DNA of 5,639 bases from an uncultured Opitutia bacterium (GTDB lineage Bacteria; Verrucomicrobiota; Verrucomicrobiia; Opitutales; UBA953), in contig CALNBE010000098.1 in the NCBI GenBank assembly GCA_937874455.1, forward strand, positions 1 through 5,639, given 5' to 3'. A model generated the notes under the pieces. That model was not told where the DNA came from. It searched no databases and was given only the letters and a program-made list of their open reading frames with translations. Each line of letters starts with the position of its first letter. The stretch's first letter is position 1. Below are positions 1 to 5,639 of the stretch, in pieces. Made by a program: the position numbers and the translations under genes.

Positions 1-794
1 GCCTCGCAAAGGAAATTTTTCTCCGTCGCCAGTTCCGCCGCCAGCCAGGCCAGTGCCGCGTTGGCGCGTTGGTGGGCGCCGCGCAAATTGGTCGCGGGGA
101 AATTTTCCTTTGCGCCAAAACGCTCCCGCACCGAAAAAATCGGCGCGCCCCGCTCCGCCGCGATTTTCCGCAAAACTTTTTCCGCCGCCTCCGGCAGCAG
201 GCTCAGGGCCACCGGGACGCCGGGTTTGATGATGCCGCCTTTTTCCGCCGCGATTTCCTCCAGCGTGCCGCCAAGGTATTCGGTGTGCTCCAGGCTGATC
301 GAGGTGATCACGCTCACCCGCGGCGTGACGATGTTGGTCGCGTCGAGCCGCCCGCCCAGGCCGACTTCTAGGATACCGACATCGATTTTCTCCGTGGCAA
401 ATTCCTCGAAAGCCATCGCGGTCATAAATTCGAAAAACGACGGGTGCAGCTCCGCGTCCGCCGCCGCCAGCTTCCGGGCCACCGGCGCGAGCCGCGCGGT
501 GTAGGTGCAAATTTTTTCCTCCGCCAACGGCATCCGGTTCACCTGCACACGCTCGCCGAGGCGGAGCAAATGCGGCGAGGTGTAGAGTCCGGTCTTGCAA
601 CCGTGCGCCCGGAAAACCGCCTCCAGCATCGCCGCGGTCGAGCCCTTGCCGTTGCTGCCCGCCAGCAGGAGCGAGGGAAATTTTTCCTCCGGATGCCCCA
701 GCGCCGCCGCCAGCAACGCCATGCGCTCCACACCAAACCGCGTCCCCTGGTTTTTCAGGGAGCAAAGCCACTCCGCCGCTGACGCGTAGTCCAT
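1..794 (-). CDS. folC: FolC bifunctional folylpolyglutamate/dihydrofolate synthase, N-terminal part (cut by window edge)
   Basis: This is a Mur-ligase-type ATP-dependent enzyme that adds glutamate to folates and, in many bacteria, also makes dihydrofolate from dihydropteroate; it is cytoplasmic. The reverse strand reads open from the ATG at 794 to the left edge, giving 264 codons of a family usually 400-450 aa long. Visible motifs are the P-loop AGSNGKGS at residues 45-52, YTSPHL at 71-76, the FFEFMTAMAF segment at 120-129, EVGLGGRLDATN at 143-154, SLEHTEYLG at 167-175 and EKGGIIKPG at 184-192. In this family a Lys of that last motif is carbamylated and helps bind magnesium. GAHQRANAALA at 239-249 is a typical FolC signature. 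One small oddity is SLEHT where the usual form is SLDHT. The start lies 10 nt after the stop of the upstream membrane-protein gene, with AAGGA only about 2 nt before the ATG, which suggests co-transcription and perhaps translational coupling. The C-terminal glutamate-ligase domain is outside the window, so mono- or bifunctionality cannot be judged. Confidence 0.95.
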   Translation of the reverse strand, partial: MDYASAAEWLCSLKNQGTRFGVERMALLAAALGHPEEKFPSLLLAGSNGKGSTAAMLEAVFRAHGCKTGLYTSPHLLRLGERVQVNRMPLAEEKICTYTARLAPVARKLAAADAELHPSFFEFMTAMAFEEFATEKIDVGILEVGLGGRLDATNIVTPRVSVITSISLEHTEYLGGTLEEIAAEKGGIIKPGVPVALSLLPEAAEKVLRKIAAERGAPIFSVRERFGAKENFPATNLRGAHQRANAALAWLAAELATEKNFLCE

Positions 795-804
795 TTTCCT
801 TCGC

Positions 805-1215
805 TCAATAATGCGAAACGATCCAAGCGATCAGCGTGCCGATGAACACCGCCCAACCCACCGCCTTGATGATTTCCGCGGTGCGGGTCGCGTCGATAAA
901 GGGGATCGGCGTGGCCAGCTCAGAGTGACGGCGCTGAGTGTAGAAATGCAGAAAAATCAGGCGGAGAATGGCGATCAGCGCCAGCGCCCCCGCCCAGATC
1001 ACTTTTTTATCGATATAGTAGTAGAGCAGCGGAATGAAGACGATCAGCACCAGCAGCCCGCCGACCGAGCCCCAGAGACGCACGTTAGAAAAGCCGTCGA
1101 AGAGTTTGACCTTTTCCTCCGAGGAGAGCGCCCGCCAGGCCCGCTCGTTTAGCACCTGCCCGACAAGCATGGTGAGCAGACAAACCAACAGGCCGATTAA
1201 AACCACGGTGTTCAT
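805..1215 (-). CDS. Small four-helix membrane protein of unknown function
   Basis: This 136-aa protein belongs to no family I recognise. Predicted membrane segments lie at about residues 4-22, 47-67, 72-91 and 116-134, giving an even number of passes. A charged stretch follows helix 1 (about 23-46, with SSEEKVK and NVRLW). A basic loop, TQRRHSELATPIPF (about 93-106), lies between helices 3 and 4. The ATG at 1215 was chosen because it directly precedes helix 1. A GGAGGG lies only one base upstream of it, closer than usual, so an in-frame TTG four codons upstream remains possible. The frame stays open far upstream into the antisense of the GH5 gene, but that extension reads as Gly/Val/Asp-rich shadow sequence and is not credible protein. 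The gene sits 10 nt upstream of folC on the same strand and probably shares its transcript. It has no conserved catalytic or metal-binding motif that I can see, so its function is unknown. Confidence 0.82.
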   Translation of the reverse strand: MNTVVLIGLLVCLLTMLVGQVLNERAWRALSSEEKVKLFDGFSNVRLWGSVGGLLVLIVFIPLLYYYIDKKVIWAGALALIAILRLIFLHFYTQRRHSELATPIPFIDATRTAEIIKAVGWAVFIGTLIAWIVSHY

Positions 1216-1368
1216 GCCCTCCAGCAAGCCTGAGAGGAACGCTTCCGGCAAGCAGAAGAAATTTTCCCACGCAACGCAAAATTGCCATTGACCATTGAGA
1301 CAGCGTGCTGTTTTTTCGGCAGCGCACTTCTGTGCAATCTTACCCAACAAACAACCCCTGTTCTCGTT
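1216..1368. other. Divergent intergenic region between the membrane-protein gene and the GH5 gene
   Basis: This 153-bp spacer must hold the promoters for both divergent units unless one is transcribed from elsewhere. A TTGACC at 1288-1293 looks like a -35 box on the plus strand, but no good -10 box follows at the right distance (the region is T-rich, 1310-1316). On the minus strand I see no convincing -35/-10 pair. The ten-base word TGACCATTGA occurs at 1289-1298 and again at 1385-1394 at the start of the GH5 gene. Short inverted repeats (CAGC/GCTG around 1302-1311, GCAC/GTGC around 1324-1335) are too weak to call an operator. Confidence 0.4.
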
Positions 1369-4300
1369 ATGCAAAAACGTCACATGACCATTGACGTCGC
1401 ATCGCTGCCATTCCGGCACCTCGAAGCGACTTTTTCCCCCACTCGCCTCTGGCAATTCCTCCTGCTGGCATTTGCCTTTCTTCTCCCCGCCTCCGCCTCC
1501 GCCGTGTTGCACACCGACGGCAAGCAAATCAAGGATGATGCGGGCAATGTCGTTTTCCTCCGCGGCACCAACGCCGGCGGCTGGCTGGTGCAGGAAAGCT
1601 GGATGAACAACACCACCGCGGCATACGACAAGCAAACATGGGATATCCTCACCTCCCGCTTCGGAGTCTCCGGATGCAAGGAATTGCTCAAAACCTATCA
1701 GGACAACTACTGGACCACCCAGGACTTCGACAATGTCGCCGGTATGGGCGCCAATCTGCTCCGGTTGCCCTTTACTTACATGAACTTGCTGGGAGAGCAC
1801 CGCAACAAATCCCTCGCCGAACTCAACAGCTCTCTGCTCGATTTCAGCCGTCTCGACTGGTTTGTCGCCCAAGCCGGCCAGCGCGGCATCTACGTCATCC
1901 TCGACCTTCACGGTGCCTTTGGCTCCCAAAACGGCATGGACCACTCCGGGGAACTCAACGACGGCTGGCAGCTCTACAACAGCAGTGAAAACAAGGCCAA
2001 AACCATCTGGCTCTGGCAGCAGTTCGCCAACCGGTACAAGGGCAACACCACCGTCGCCGGCTACGACATCCTCAACGAGCCAGGCGTCAAAGCGGCCAGC
2101 ACCTACTCCGTCCAATGGGATTTCTATAACGACATTTACCACGCCATCCGCGCGATCGACGCCTCCCACATCATCATCATGGAATCCTGCTGGGGAGTGA
2201 ACGATCTGCCCAGCCCGCAAACCTACGGCTGGACCAACGTCGTTTATGAATACCACACCTACCTTCCCTCGGGAGAAAATCCTGCGAACAAATCCGATGC
2301 CGACCTGATCAATTACTACACCAACCAATTTAGCCCCATCATCAACAGCAGCCACAACGTCCCCGCTTACATTGGGGAGTTCACCGGCTACGACAATGTG
2401 GCACTGTGGAAATTCCAACTCGAAACGCTGAACAGCAGTGGCCTCCACTACTCCACTTGGAATTACAAGGCCAAGCACAGCTCTTCCTGGGGCATCTACA
2501 ACCACAACGCCAACGAGGCCAACATCACGTCCGATTCCTTCGAGACCATAAAGCAAAAATGGTCCTCCCGCACTGCGGACGGCTGGGTGCATCAAAAGAT
2601 CTACGACGTGCTCAAAAACGGCTTCAACGGCAGCTCCGGGGCCCAGGCCCGTTTCTTCCAGCACGAAAACTACAATGGCTGGGAAGTGCAGCTCGGCATC
2701 GGCAATTACGACTACAATGAAATGGTTTACGCGCGGGGAATCCCCAATGACGCGCTCTCGGCAATCAAAGTGCCCCAAGGTCTGAAGGTCACGCTCTACG
2801 AGCACGCCGGCTTCGGCGGCTCCAGCGTCACCCTTTCCAGCGGCGAATATCCCAATCTCGACAGCGTTAATTTCAACAACCGCGCTTCCTCCATCAAAAT
2901 CGCCTACGACAGTTCCTCTTCGGGAAACACCTCCGGCGGCGAATATTTCCTCGTCGCCCTCGCCAACCTCAAGGTGGTTTGCGCCGAGAACAATGGCGCC
3001 TCCACCCTCGTCGCCACCCGCGACACCTGCGGCGGCGCCTGGGAGACCTTCACCATTGTCAACAACGGCGACGGCTCCATCTCCTTCCGCTCCCATGCCA
3101 ACGGGAAATATGTCACCGCCATCCTTGACGAGCAAAACCAGCTGCTGTCGCGCGCCAGCTCCATCGGCGACTGGGAACGGTTCAAGCTGGAGCACATCAC
3201 CGGCGAGGACTACGCAATCAAGTCCCTCGCCAACAACAAATACGTCAAGGCCGATCTCGACAACGGCGGGAAGCTTTTTGCCATCGCCGACTCCGTCGCC
3301 GGAGCTTGGGAAGCCTTTTACGTAAAACCCGTCGGCACCCCCTATGACTCCAGCGGCACCCCCTGGCGACCCCAGCTGCTGCCCAATGGCGATTACTACC
3401 TCACCGCCATTGCCAACAAACGTGTGGTCTGCGCGGAGAACAACGGTGCCTCCACCCTCGCCGCCTCCCGCGACGATTGCAACGGCAAGTGGGAAACGTT
3501 CGAATTGATCAATAACGACGACGGCTCCATCTCTCTTCGCTCCCGCACCAACAGCAACTTTGTCATGGCCGACGTCCACGGCGGAGGAAACCTCATCCCT
3601 GTCGCCATCAACATCGGCGAATGGGAACGTTTTTTCCTAGAGAAGCAAGCCGACGGAACCTACGCCCTCCTCGCCAATGCCAACAACAAATATGTTCAGG
3701 CCAACCTTAACGCGAAAGAAAAACTCTACGCCGTTGCCGAGGCTGTCTACGGCGAATGGGAGGCCTTTGCCATCACCCCCGTCGGGCAGGACGACGGGCT
3801 GGAGCCGGTCGGCGTGACCGTTTACAGCAACGCCAACTACTCCGGCAATCAAGCCTCCCTCGGCCTAGGGGAATACAACATGTGGGACCTCGCCGCCGCG
3901 GGCATCAGCAACGACACCATCAGCTCGCTACGAGTGCCCAAAGGCTACCGGGTCACACTCTACAACAATATCGATTTCCGCGGACGCATCGCCGTCTTTT
4001 TCGAAGACACCTCCGACGTGGGGAGCTTCGACAACATGACGACCTCGCTCCGGGTGGAACGCGACAACGGCCAAGTCCTGTCCGAAGGCAACTACTACCT
4101 GCGCTCCCGCAGAAACTTCAAACTCGTCTGCGCCGAAATCGGCGGCTCCAACCAACTGATTGCCAACCGGGACGCGGTCCGCAACGGCGAGACTTTTGTT
4201 CTCACCAACAATAGCGACGGCACCATCGCCTTCCTCGCCAAATCCAACAACAAATACGTTTACGCCGACCTGAACACCGACAACCGGCTCATCCCCAACG

Positions 4301-4482
4301 GGAGCGGCATCGGAGGCTGGGAGCGGCTTTACATCGAGCGAGTCACCGCCGGGGAATTCGCCTTCAAATCCAAGGCCAATAACAAATACGTCCAAGCCAA
4401 CATCGATAAGGGCGGCCGCGTCGGCGCCTACGCCGACAAAATCGGCGGCGCGTGGGAGGTCTTCGAGATCGGCGTGCCCTGA
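1369..4482 (+). CDS. Secreted GH5 glycoside hydrolase with beta-gamma-crystallin and fascin-like modules
   Basis: This is a likely exported endo- or exo-beta-glucanase of about 1037 aa. The order is signal peptide (hydrophobic stretch 27-45, ending ASA, cleavage near 45/46), GH5 TIM barrel (about 46-420), beta-gamma-crystallin (about 426-514), fascin-like (524-655), fascin-like (674-805), beta-gamma-crystallin (815-899) and fascin-like (907-1037). GH5 hallmarks are LRGTNAGGWL (64-73), Arg132 in LLRLPF, DLHG with His181, LHGAFGSQNG, acid/base Glu237 in DILNEPG, His296/Tyr298 in EYHTY, nucleophile Glu337 in YIGEFTG and Trp364. The RGTNAGGWL and DLHGAxGSQNG words resemble the exo-beta-1,3-glucanase branch (GH5_9-like), so a beta-1,3- or beta-1,6-glucan is the best substrate guess; that is inference. 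The accessory modules probably bind carbohydrate (fascin-like beta-trefoils) and calcium (crystallins). ATG 1369 or ATG 1384 could be the start; neither has a Shine-Dalgarno and both leave a long N-region (20 aa or more) before the hydrophobic core. A TTG at 1282 is in frame but its extra 29 residues look non-coding. A strong terminator follows the stop. Confidence 0.95.
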   Translation: MQKRHMTIDVASLPFRHLEATFSPTRLWQFLLLAFAFLLPASASAVLHTDGKQIKDDAGNVVFLRGTNAGGWLVQESWMNNTTAAYDKQTWDILTSRFGVSGCKELLKTYQDNYWTTQDFDNVAGMGANLLRLPFTYMNLLGEHRNKSLAELNSSLLDFSRLDWFVAQAGQRGIYVILDLHGAFGSQNGMDHSGELNDGWQLYNSSENKAKTIWLWQQFANRYKGNTTVAGYDILNEPGVKAASTYSVQWDFYNDIYHAIRAIDASHIIIMESCWGVNDLPSPQTYGWTNVVYEYHTYLPSGENPANKSDADLINYYTNQFSPIINSSHNVPAYIGEFTGYDNVALWKFQLETLNSSGLHYSTWNYKAKHSSSWGIYNHNANEANITSDSFETIKQKWSSRTADGWVHQKIYDVLKNGFNGSSGAQARFFQHENYNGWEVQLGIGNYDYNEMVYARGIPNDALSAIKVPQGLKVTLYEHAGFGGSSVTLSSGEYPNLDSVNFNNRASSIKIAYDSSSSGNTSGGEYFLVALANLKVVCAENNGASTLVATRDTCGGAWETFTIVNNGDGSISFRSHANGKYVTAILDEQNQLLSRASSIGDWERFKLEHITGEDYAIKSLANNKYVKADLDNGGKLFAIADSVAGAWEAFYVKPVGTPYDSSGTPWRPQLLPNGDYYLTAIANKRVVCAENNGASTLAASRDDCNGKWETFELINNDDGSISLRSRTNSNFVMADVHGGGNLIPVAINIGEWERFFLEKQADGTYALLANANNKYVQANLNAKEKLYAVAEAVYGEWEAFAITPVGQDDGLEPVGVTVYSNANYSGNQASLGLGEYNMWDLAAAGISNDTISSLRVPKGYRVTLYNNIDFRGRIAVFFEDTSDVGSFDNMTTSLRVERDNGQVLSEGNYYLRSRRNFKLVCAEIGGSNQLIANRDAVRNGETFVLTNNSDGTIAFLAKSNNKYVYADLNTDNRLIPNGSGIGGWERLYIERVTAGEFAFKSKANNKYVQANIDKGGRVGAYADKIGGAWEVFEIGVP
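2644..2910 (+). other. Beta-gamma-crystallin domain 1 of the GH5 protein
   Basis: This encodes about 89 residues (426-514) with two Greek-key halves, each starting with an aromatic-Gly signature (ARFFQHENYNGW and VTLYEHAGFGG). The second half carries NNRASS (503-508), which fits the calcium-binding consensus [N/D][N/D]xx[S/T]S. The first half has NDALSA (460-465), where the last Ser has become Ala. One intact site and one degenerate site are therefore predicted. The role, calcium-dependent stabilisation or polysaccharide contact, is inferred from the family. Confidence 0.8.
2938..3333 (+). repeat. Fascin-like beta-trefoil repeat 1
   Basis: This encodes about 132 residues (524-655), opening GEYFLVALANLKVVCAENNG and closing with WEAFYVKPV. 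Its internal three-fold pattern (VALANLKVV, FRSHANGKYV, IKSLANNKYV, each followed by a WE[TAR]F-type strand) is what a beta-trefoil of the fascin fold gives. Two Cys (VVCAEN and RDTCGG) are spaced for a possible disulfide. In secreted bacterial glycosidases such modules are thought to bind carbohydrate; no ligand can be read from the sequence. Confidence 0.75.
3388..3783 (+). repeat. Fascin-like beta-trefoil repeat 2
   Basis: This encodes about 132 residues (674-805) and starts GDYYLTAIANKRVVCAENNG. It is close to repeat 1 in protein and DNA: the CAENNGAST segment and the following RD[TD]C are nearly identical, including codons. This suggests the two copies arose by a fairly recent tandem duplication. 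The paired Cys positions are kept. A linker of about 18 residues containing two Pro-rich stretches (PYDSSGTPWRPQLLP) separates it from repeat 1. Confidence 0.75.
3811..4065 (+). other. Beta-gamma-crystallin domain 2 of the GH5 protein
   Basis: This encodes about 85 residues (815-899) with Greek-key openings VTVYSNANYSG and VTLYNNIDFRG. Both halves have an intact calcium-type motif: NDTISS (848-853) and DNMTTS (888-893). This domain is therefore the better candidate for calcium binding of the two. It is inserted between fascin-like repeats 2 and 3, which suggests a crystallin-fascin block was duplicated as a unit. Confidence 0.8.
4087..4479 (+). repeat. Fascin-like beta-trefoil repeat 3 (C-terminal)
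   Basis: This encodes the last 131 residues (907-1037), opening GNYYLRSRRNFKLVCAEIGG and ending WEVFEIGVP just before the stop. It is more diverged than repeats 1 and 2. The second Cys of those repeats (RDTC/RDDC) is replaced by RDAV, so the remaining Cys of VCAE is unpaired. The FLAKSNNKYV and FKSKANNKYV subrepeats keep the trefoil pattern. Confidence 0.75.
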
Positions 4483-4510
4483 TTTCTCCCACCAGCGGCA
4501 GACACCAGAC

Positions 4511-4545
4511 ACGACCGGGGCACATCCCCGGTCGTTTTACTTTTC
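4511..4545 (+). terminator. Rho-independent terminator of the GH5 gene
   Basis: A perfect 10-bp stem, ACGACCGGGG (4511-4520) with CCCCGGTCGT (4526-4535), encloses the 5-nt loop CACAT. A T-rich tail TTTACTTTTC follows on the plus strand, 28 bases after the GH5 stop. The minus-strand GH43 gene stops at 4537, right against the stem, but on that strand no T-run follows. The hairpin may still slow or protect both convergent transcripts. Confidence 0.8.
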
Positions 4546-5544
4546 TCCGCCCACCACCTTTTTCAACGGCTGACCCGCCACGCCAGTAAAGGTCATCCGC
4601 ACCGGTTTGATTTTCCCTCGAGCGTCAAAATGCATCTCGTCGATGCAGGTGACGCGGGCGTTCGCCCCCGTTTCCCCCAGCGGACGGCGATGGTAAACAA
4701 TGAACCACTTGTCCGCTCCCGGCACCTGGATCACCGAATGGTGCCCCGCCCCGGTCGCCACCTGCGGATCCTGTTGCAGGATTTTCCCCTCGCGCTTAAA
4801 CGGCCCAAACGGTGAATCCGCCACCGCATAGGCCACCGAATAATCCGGCCCAGTCCAGCCGCCCTCCGACCACATAAAGTAATATTTTCCTCCGCGCATG
4901 AACATGAACGGCCCCTCCACGTAATGCTCCGGCGTGATTTCCTTAAAAACTTCCCCGCCCGGCAGCGGCTCGAAACCGGTGAAATCCTTGTTCAGCTTCG
5001 CGATGTTGCAATGCCGCCAGCCGCCGTAAATCAGGTAATGGCTGCCGTCCTTGTCCTTGAAAACAAACTGGTCGATCGGCTGCGCCCCGTTGTGAAATTT
5101 GTCCACCAGCGGCTTCCCCAAATGATCCTTGTACGGCCCTTCCGGACGCTCCGCCACCGCCACCCCGATGCCGCCGGGTTCCTTGTCGCTCTGAATGTCG
5201 TTCGCGCCGAAAAAGAGAAAATACCTTCCGTCCTTCTCCACCACACACGGCGCCCACACCGCCCGCTTCGCCCACTTGATCGCGCCAGTATCCACAATGC
5301 GCGGGTGCTTGGTCCAGTGCACCAAATCGGGCGACGAAAACGCATCCAGAAAAGTCTGCTGTCCGTACGGCGCGGAAAAGGTCGGGTAAATCCAGTACTT
5401 GTCGCCAAAGACAATTCCCTCCGGATCGGCATACCAGCCGGGAAACACCGGGTTGCCGACGGCGGAACTTTGCGGGGATTTCTCTTGCGCCGAGGCCAGG
5501 GGCAGGCTCGCGCAAACAACAAGCAGGAGGAGGAAATTTTTCAC
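4537..5544 (-). CDS. Secreted GH43 glycoside hydrolase (arabinofuranosidase/xylosidase-like)
   Basis: This is an exported five-bladed beta-propeller glycosidase of about 335 aa, the usual size for a single-domain GH43. With the GTG at 5544 as residue 1, a compact signal peptide (KNFLLLLVVCASLPLASA, cleavage near 19/20) is followed by the propeller. The three catalytic carboxylates are visible: Asp40 in WYADPEG (base), Asp158 in PIDQFVF (pKa modulator) and Glu210 in YVEGPF (acid). SSPDLVHW (70-77), RAVWAPCVV (94-102) and GHHSV (267-271) are further family signatures. GH43 enzymes cleave alpha-L-arabinofuranosides, beta-xylosides or arabinans with inversion; the subfamily, and so the substrate, cannot be set from this sequence alone. 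The open frame extends to a TTG at 5601 and includes possible TTG starts at 5565 and 5553 and a GTG at 5547. There is no ATG and no well-placed Shine-Dalgarno, so the start is uncertain. 5544 was chosen because it gives a normal-length signal peptide. The gene converges on the GH5 gene. Confidence 0.92.
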   Translation of the reverse strand: MKNFLLLLVVCASLPLASAQEKSPQSSAVGNPVFPGWYADPEGIVFGDKYWIYPTFSAPYGQQTFLDAFSSPDLVHWTKHPRIVDTGAIKWAKRAVWAPCVVEKDGRYFLFFGANDIQSDKEPGGIGVAVAERPEGPYKDHLGKPLVDKFHNGAQPIDQFVFKDKDGSHYLIYGGWRHCNIAKLNKDFTGFEPLPGGEVFKEITPEHYVEGPFMFMRGGKYYFMWSEGGWTGPDYSVAYAVADSPFGPFKREGKILQQDPQVATGAGHHSVIQVPGADKWFIVYHRRPLGETGANARVTCIDEMHFDARGKIKPVRMTFTGVAGQPLKKVVGGEK

Positions 5545-5606
5545 CACAACCAAAGAAACCCGCAAACCGCAGTCCAGTTCCCCCTTAAGGAGTCGTTGCA
5601 AAACTA

Positions 5607-5636
5607 TTCATATTTTTGGAACTAAATTTAAATTAA
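5607..5636 (-). promoter_or_regulatory. Tentative sigma-70-like promoter of the GH43 gene
   Basis: On the minus strand TTAATT (5636-5631) and TATGAA (5612-5607) are separated by 18 bp in the most AT-rich stretch of the window. Transcription would begin near 5600, leaving a leader of about 55 nt before the GTG at 5544 and making the upstream TTG at 5601 less likely as the start. The match to consensus is only partial and the region is cut by the window edge. Confidence 0.3.
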
Positions 5637-5639
5637 CTT

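Noticed and set aside
61..789. Several plus-strand open frames of 64-147 codons over the left end
   Set aside because: They are shadows of folC, whose minus-strand frame carries all the family motifs; the plus-strand products are Arg/Ala/Pro-rich and motif-free.
1300..1318. CAGCGTGCTG followed by a T-run as a terminator
   Set aside because: The stem is only four pairs with a two-base loop, and the site lies between divergent genes where no transcript should end.
1281..1368. TTG at 1282 as the GH5 start
   Set aside because: The added residues show no signal-peptide or domain character, no Shine-Dalgarno precedes it, and it would consume most of the divergent promoter region.
1289..1394. Ten-base direct repeat TGACCATTGA as operator sites
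   Set aside because: There are only two copies 96 bp apart, one inside the coding start; chance cannot be excluded.
3928..4512. 194-codon minus-strand open frame over the 3' end of the GH5 gene
   Set aside because: It is an antisense shadow of crystallin domain 2 and fascin repeat 3, with repetitive Val/Gly/Asp-rich product and no domain.
5528..5544. Lipoprotein signal at LLLLVVC in GH43
   Set aside because: The residue before Cys is Val, not Gly/Ala/Ser as a lipobox needs, and a good signal-peptidase-I site (ASA) follows eight residues later.
5585..5611. ATG-initiated 8-codon leader peptide MNSFATTP before GH43
   Set aside because: Its ATG overlaps the tentative -10 box, it has no Shine-Dalgarno, and no attenuator-like stem follows.

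Overview
The window is a GC-rich bacterial chromosome segment with four protein-coding genes and almost no non-coding space. I saw no tRNA, rRNA, CRISPR array, insertion sequence or phage gene. The best guess for the source is a polysaccharide-degrading Verrucomicrobiota member, perhaps Opitutales. This rests on a two-glycosidase locus, GC-rich codon use with AT-rich Lys/Phe/Asn codon runs, and weak Shine-Dalgarno signals. It is an inference from style, not from a marker gene.

Layout. Positions 1-794 (minus) hold the N-terminal 264 codons of a FolC-type folylpolyglutamate/dihydrofolate synthase that runs off the left edge. Ten bases upstream of it lies a small four-helix membrane protein of unknown function (805-1215, minus), probably in the same transcript. 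A 153-bp divergent intergenic region (1216-1368) separates this pair from a large secreted enzyme on the plus strand (1369-4482, about 1037 aa). That enzyme has a signal peptide, a GH5 catalytic domain resembling exo-beta-1,3-glucanases, and the modules beta-gamma-crystallin, fascin-like, fascin-like, beta-gamma-crystallin, fascin-like. Its stop codon is followed by a perfect 10-bp hairpin terminator. Converging on the hairpin from the minus strand is a secreted GH43 glycosidase (4537-5544, possibly starting further upstream), with a tentative promoter near the right edge.

How they work together. The GH5 and GH43 enzymes both carry export signals and all their expected catalytic carboxylates. 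They would act outside the cytoplasm on plant, algal or fungal polysaccharides: GH5 on a beta-glucan backbone, GH43 on arabinose- or xylose-containing material. They are convergent, so they are not one operon. The folC/membrane-protein pair is unrelated housekeeping-type content.

The most notable item is the GH5 protein, with its duplicated crystallin-fascin blocks and four calcium-type crystallin motifs, three of them intact. I found no evidence for a new multi-gene system; the rest looks ordinary.
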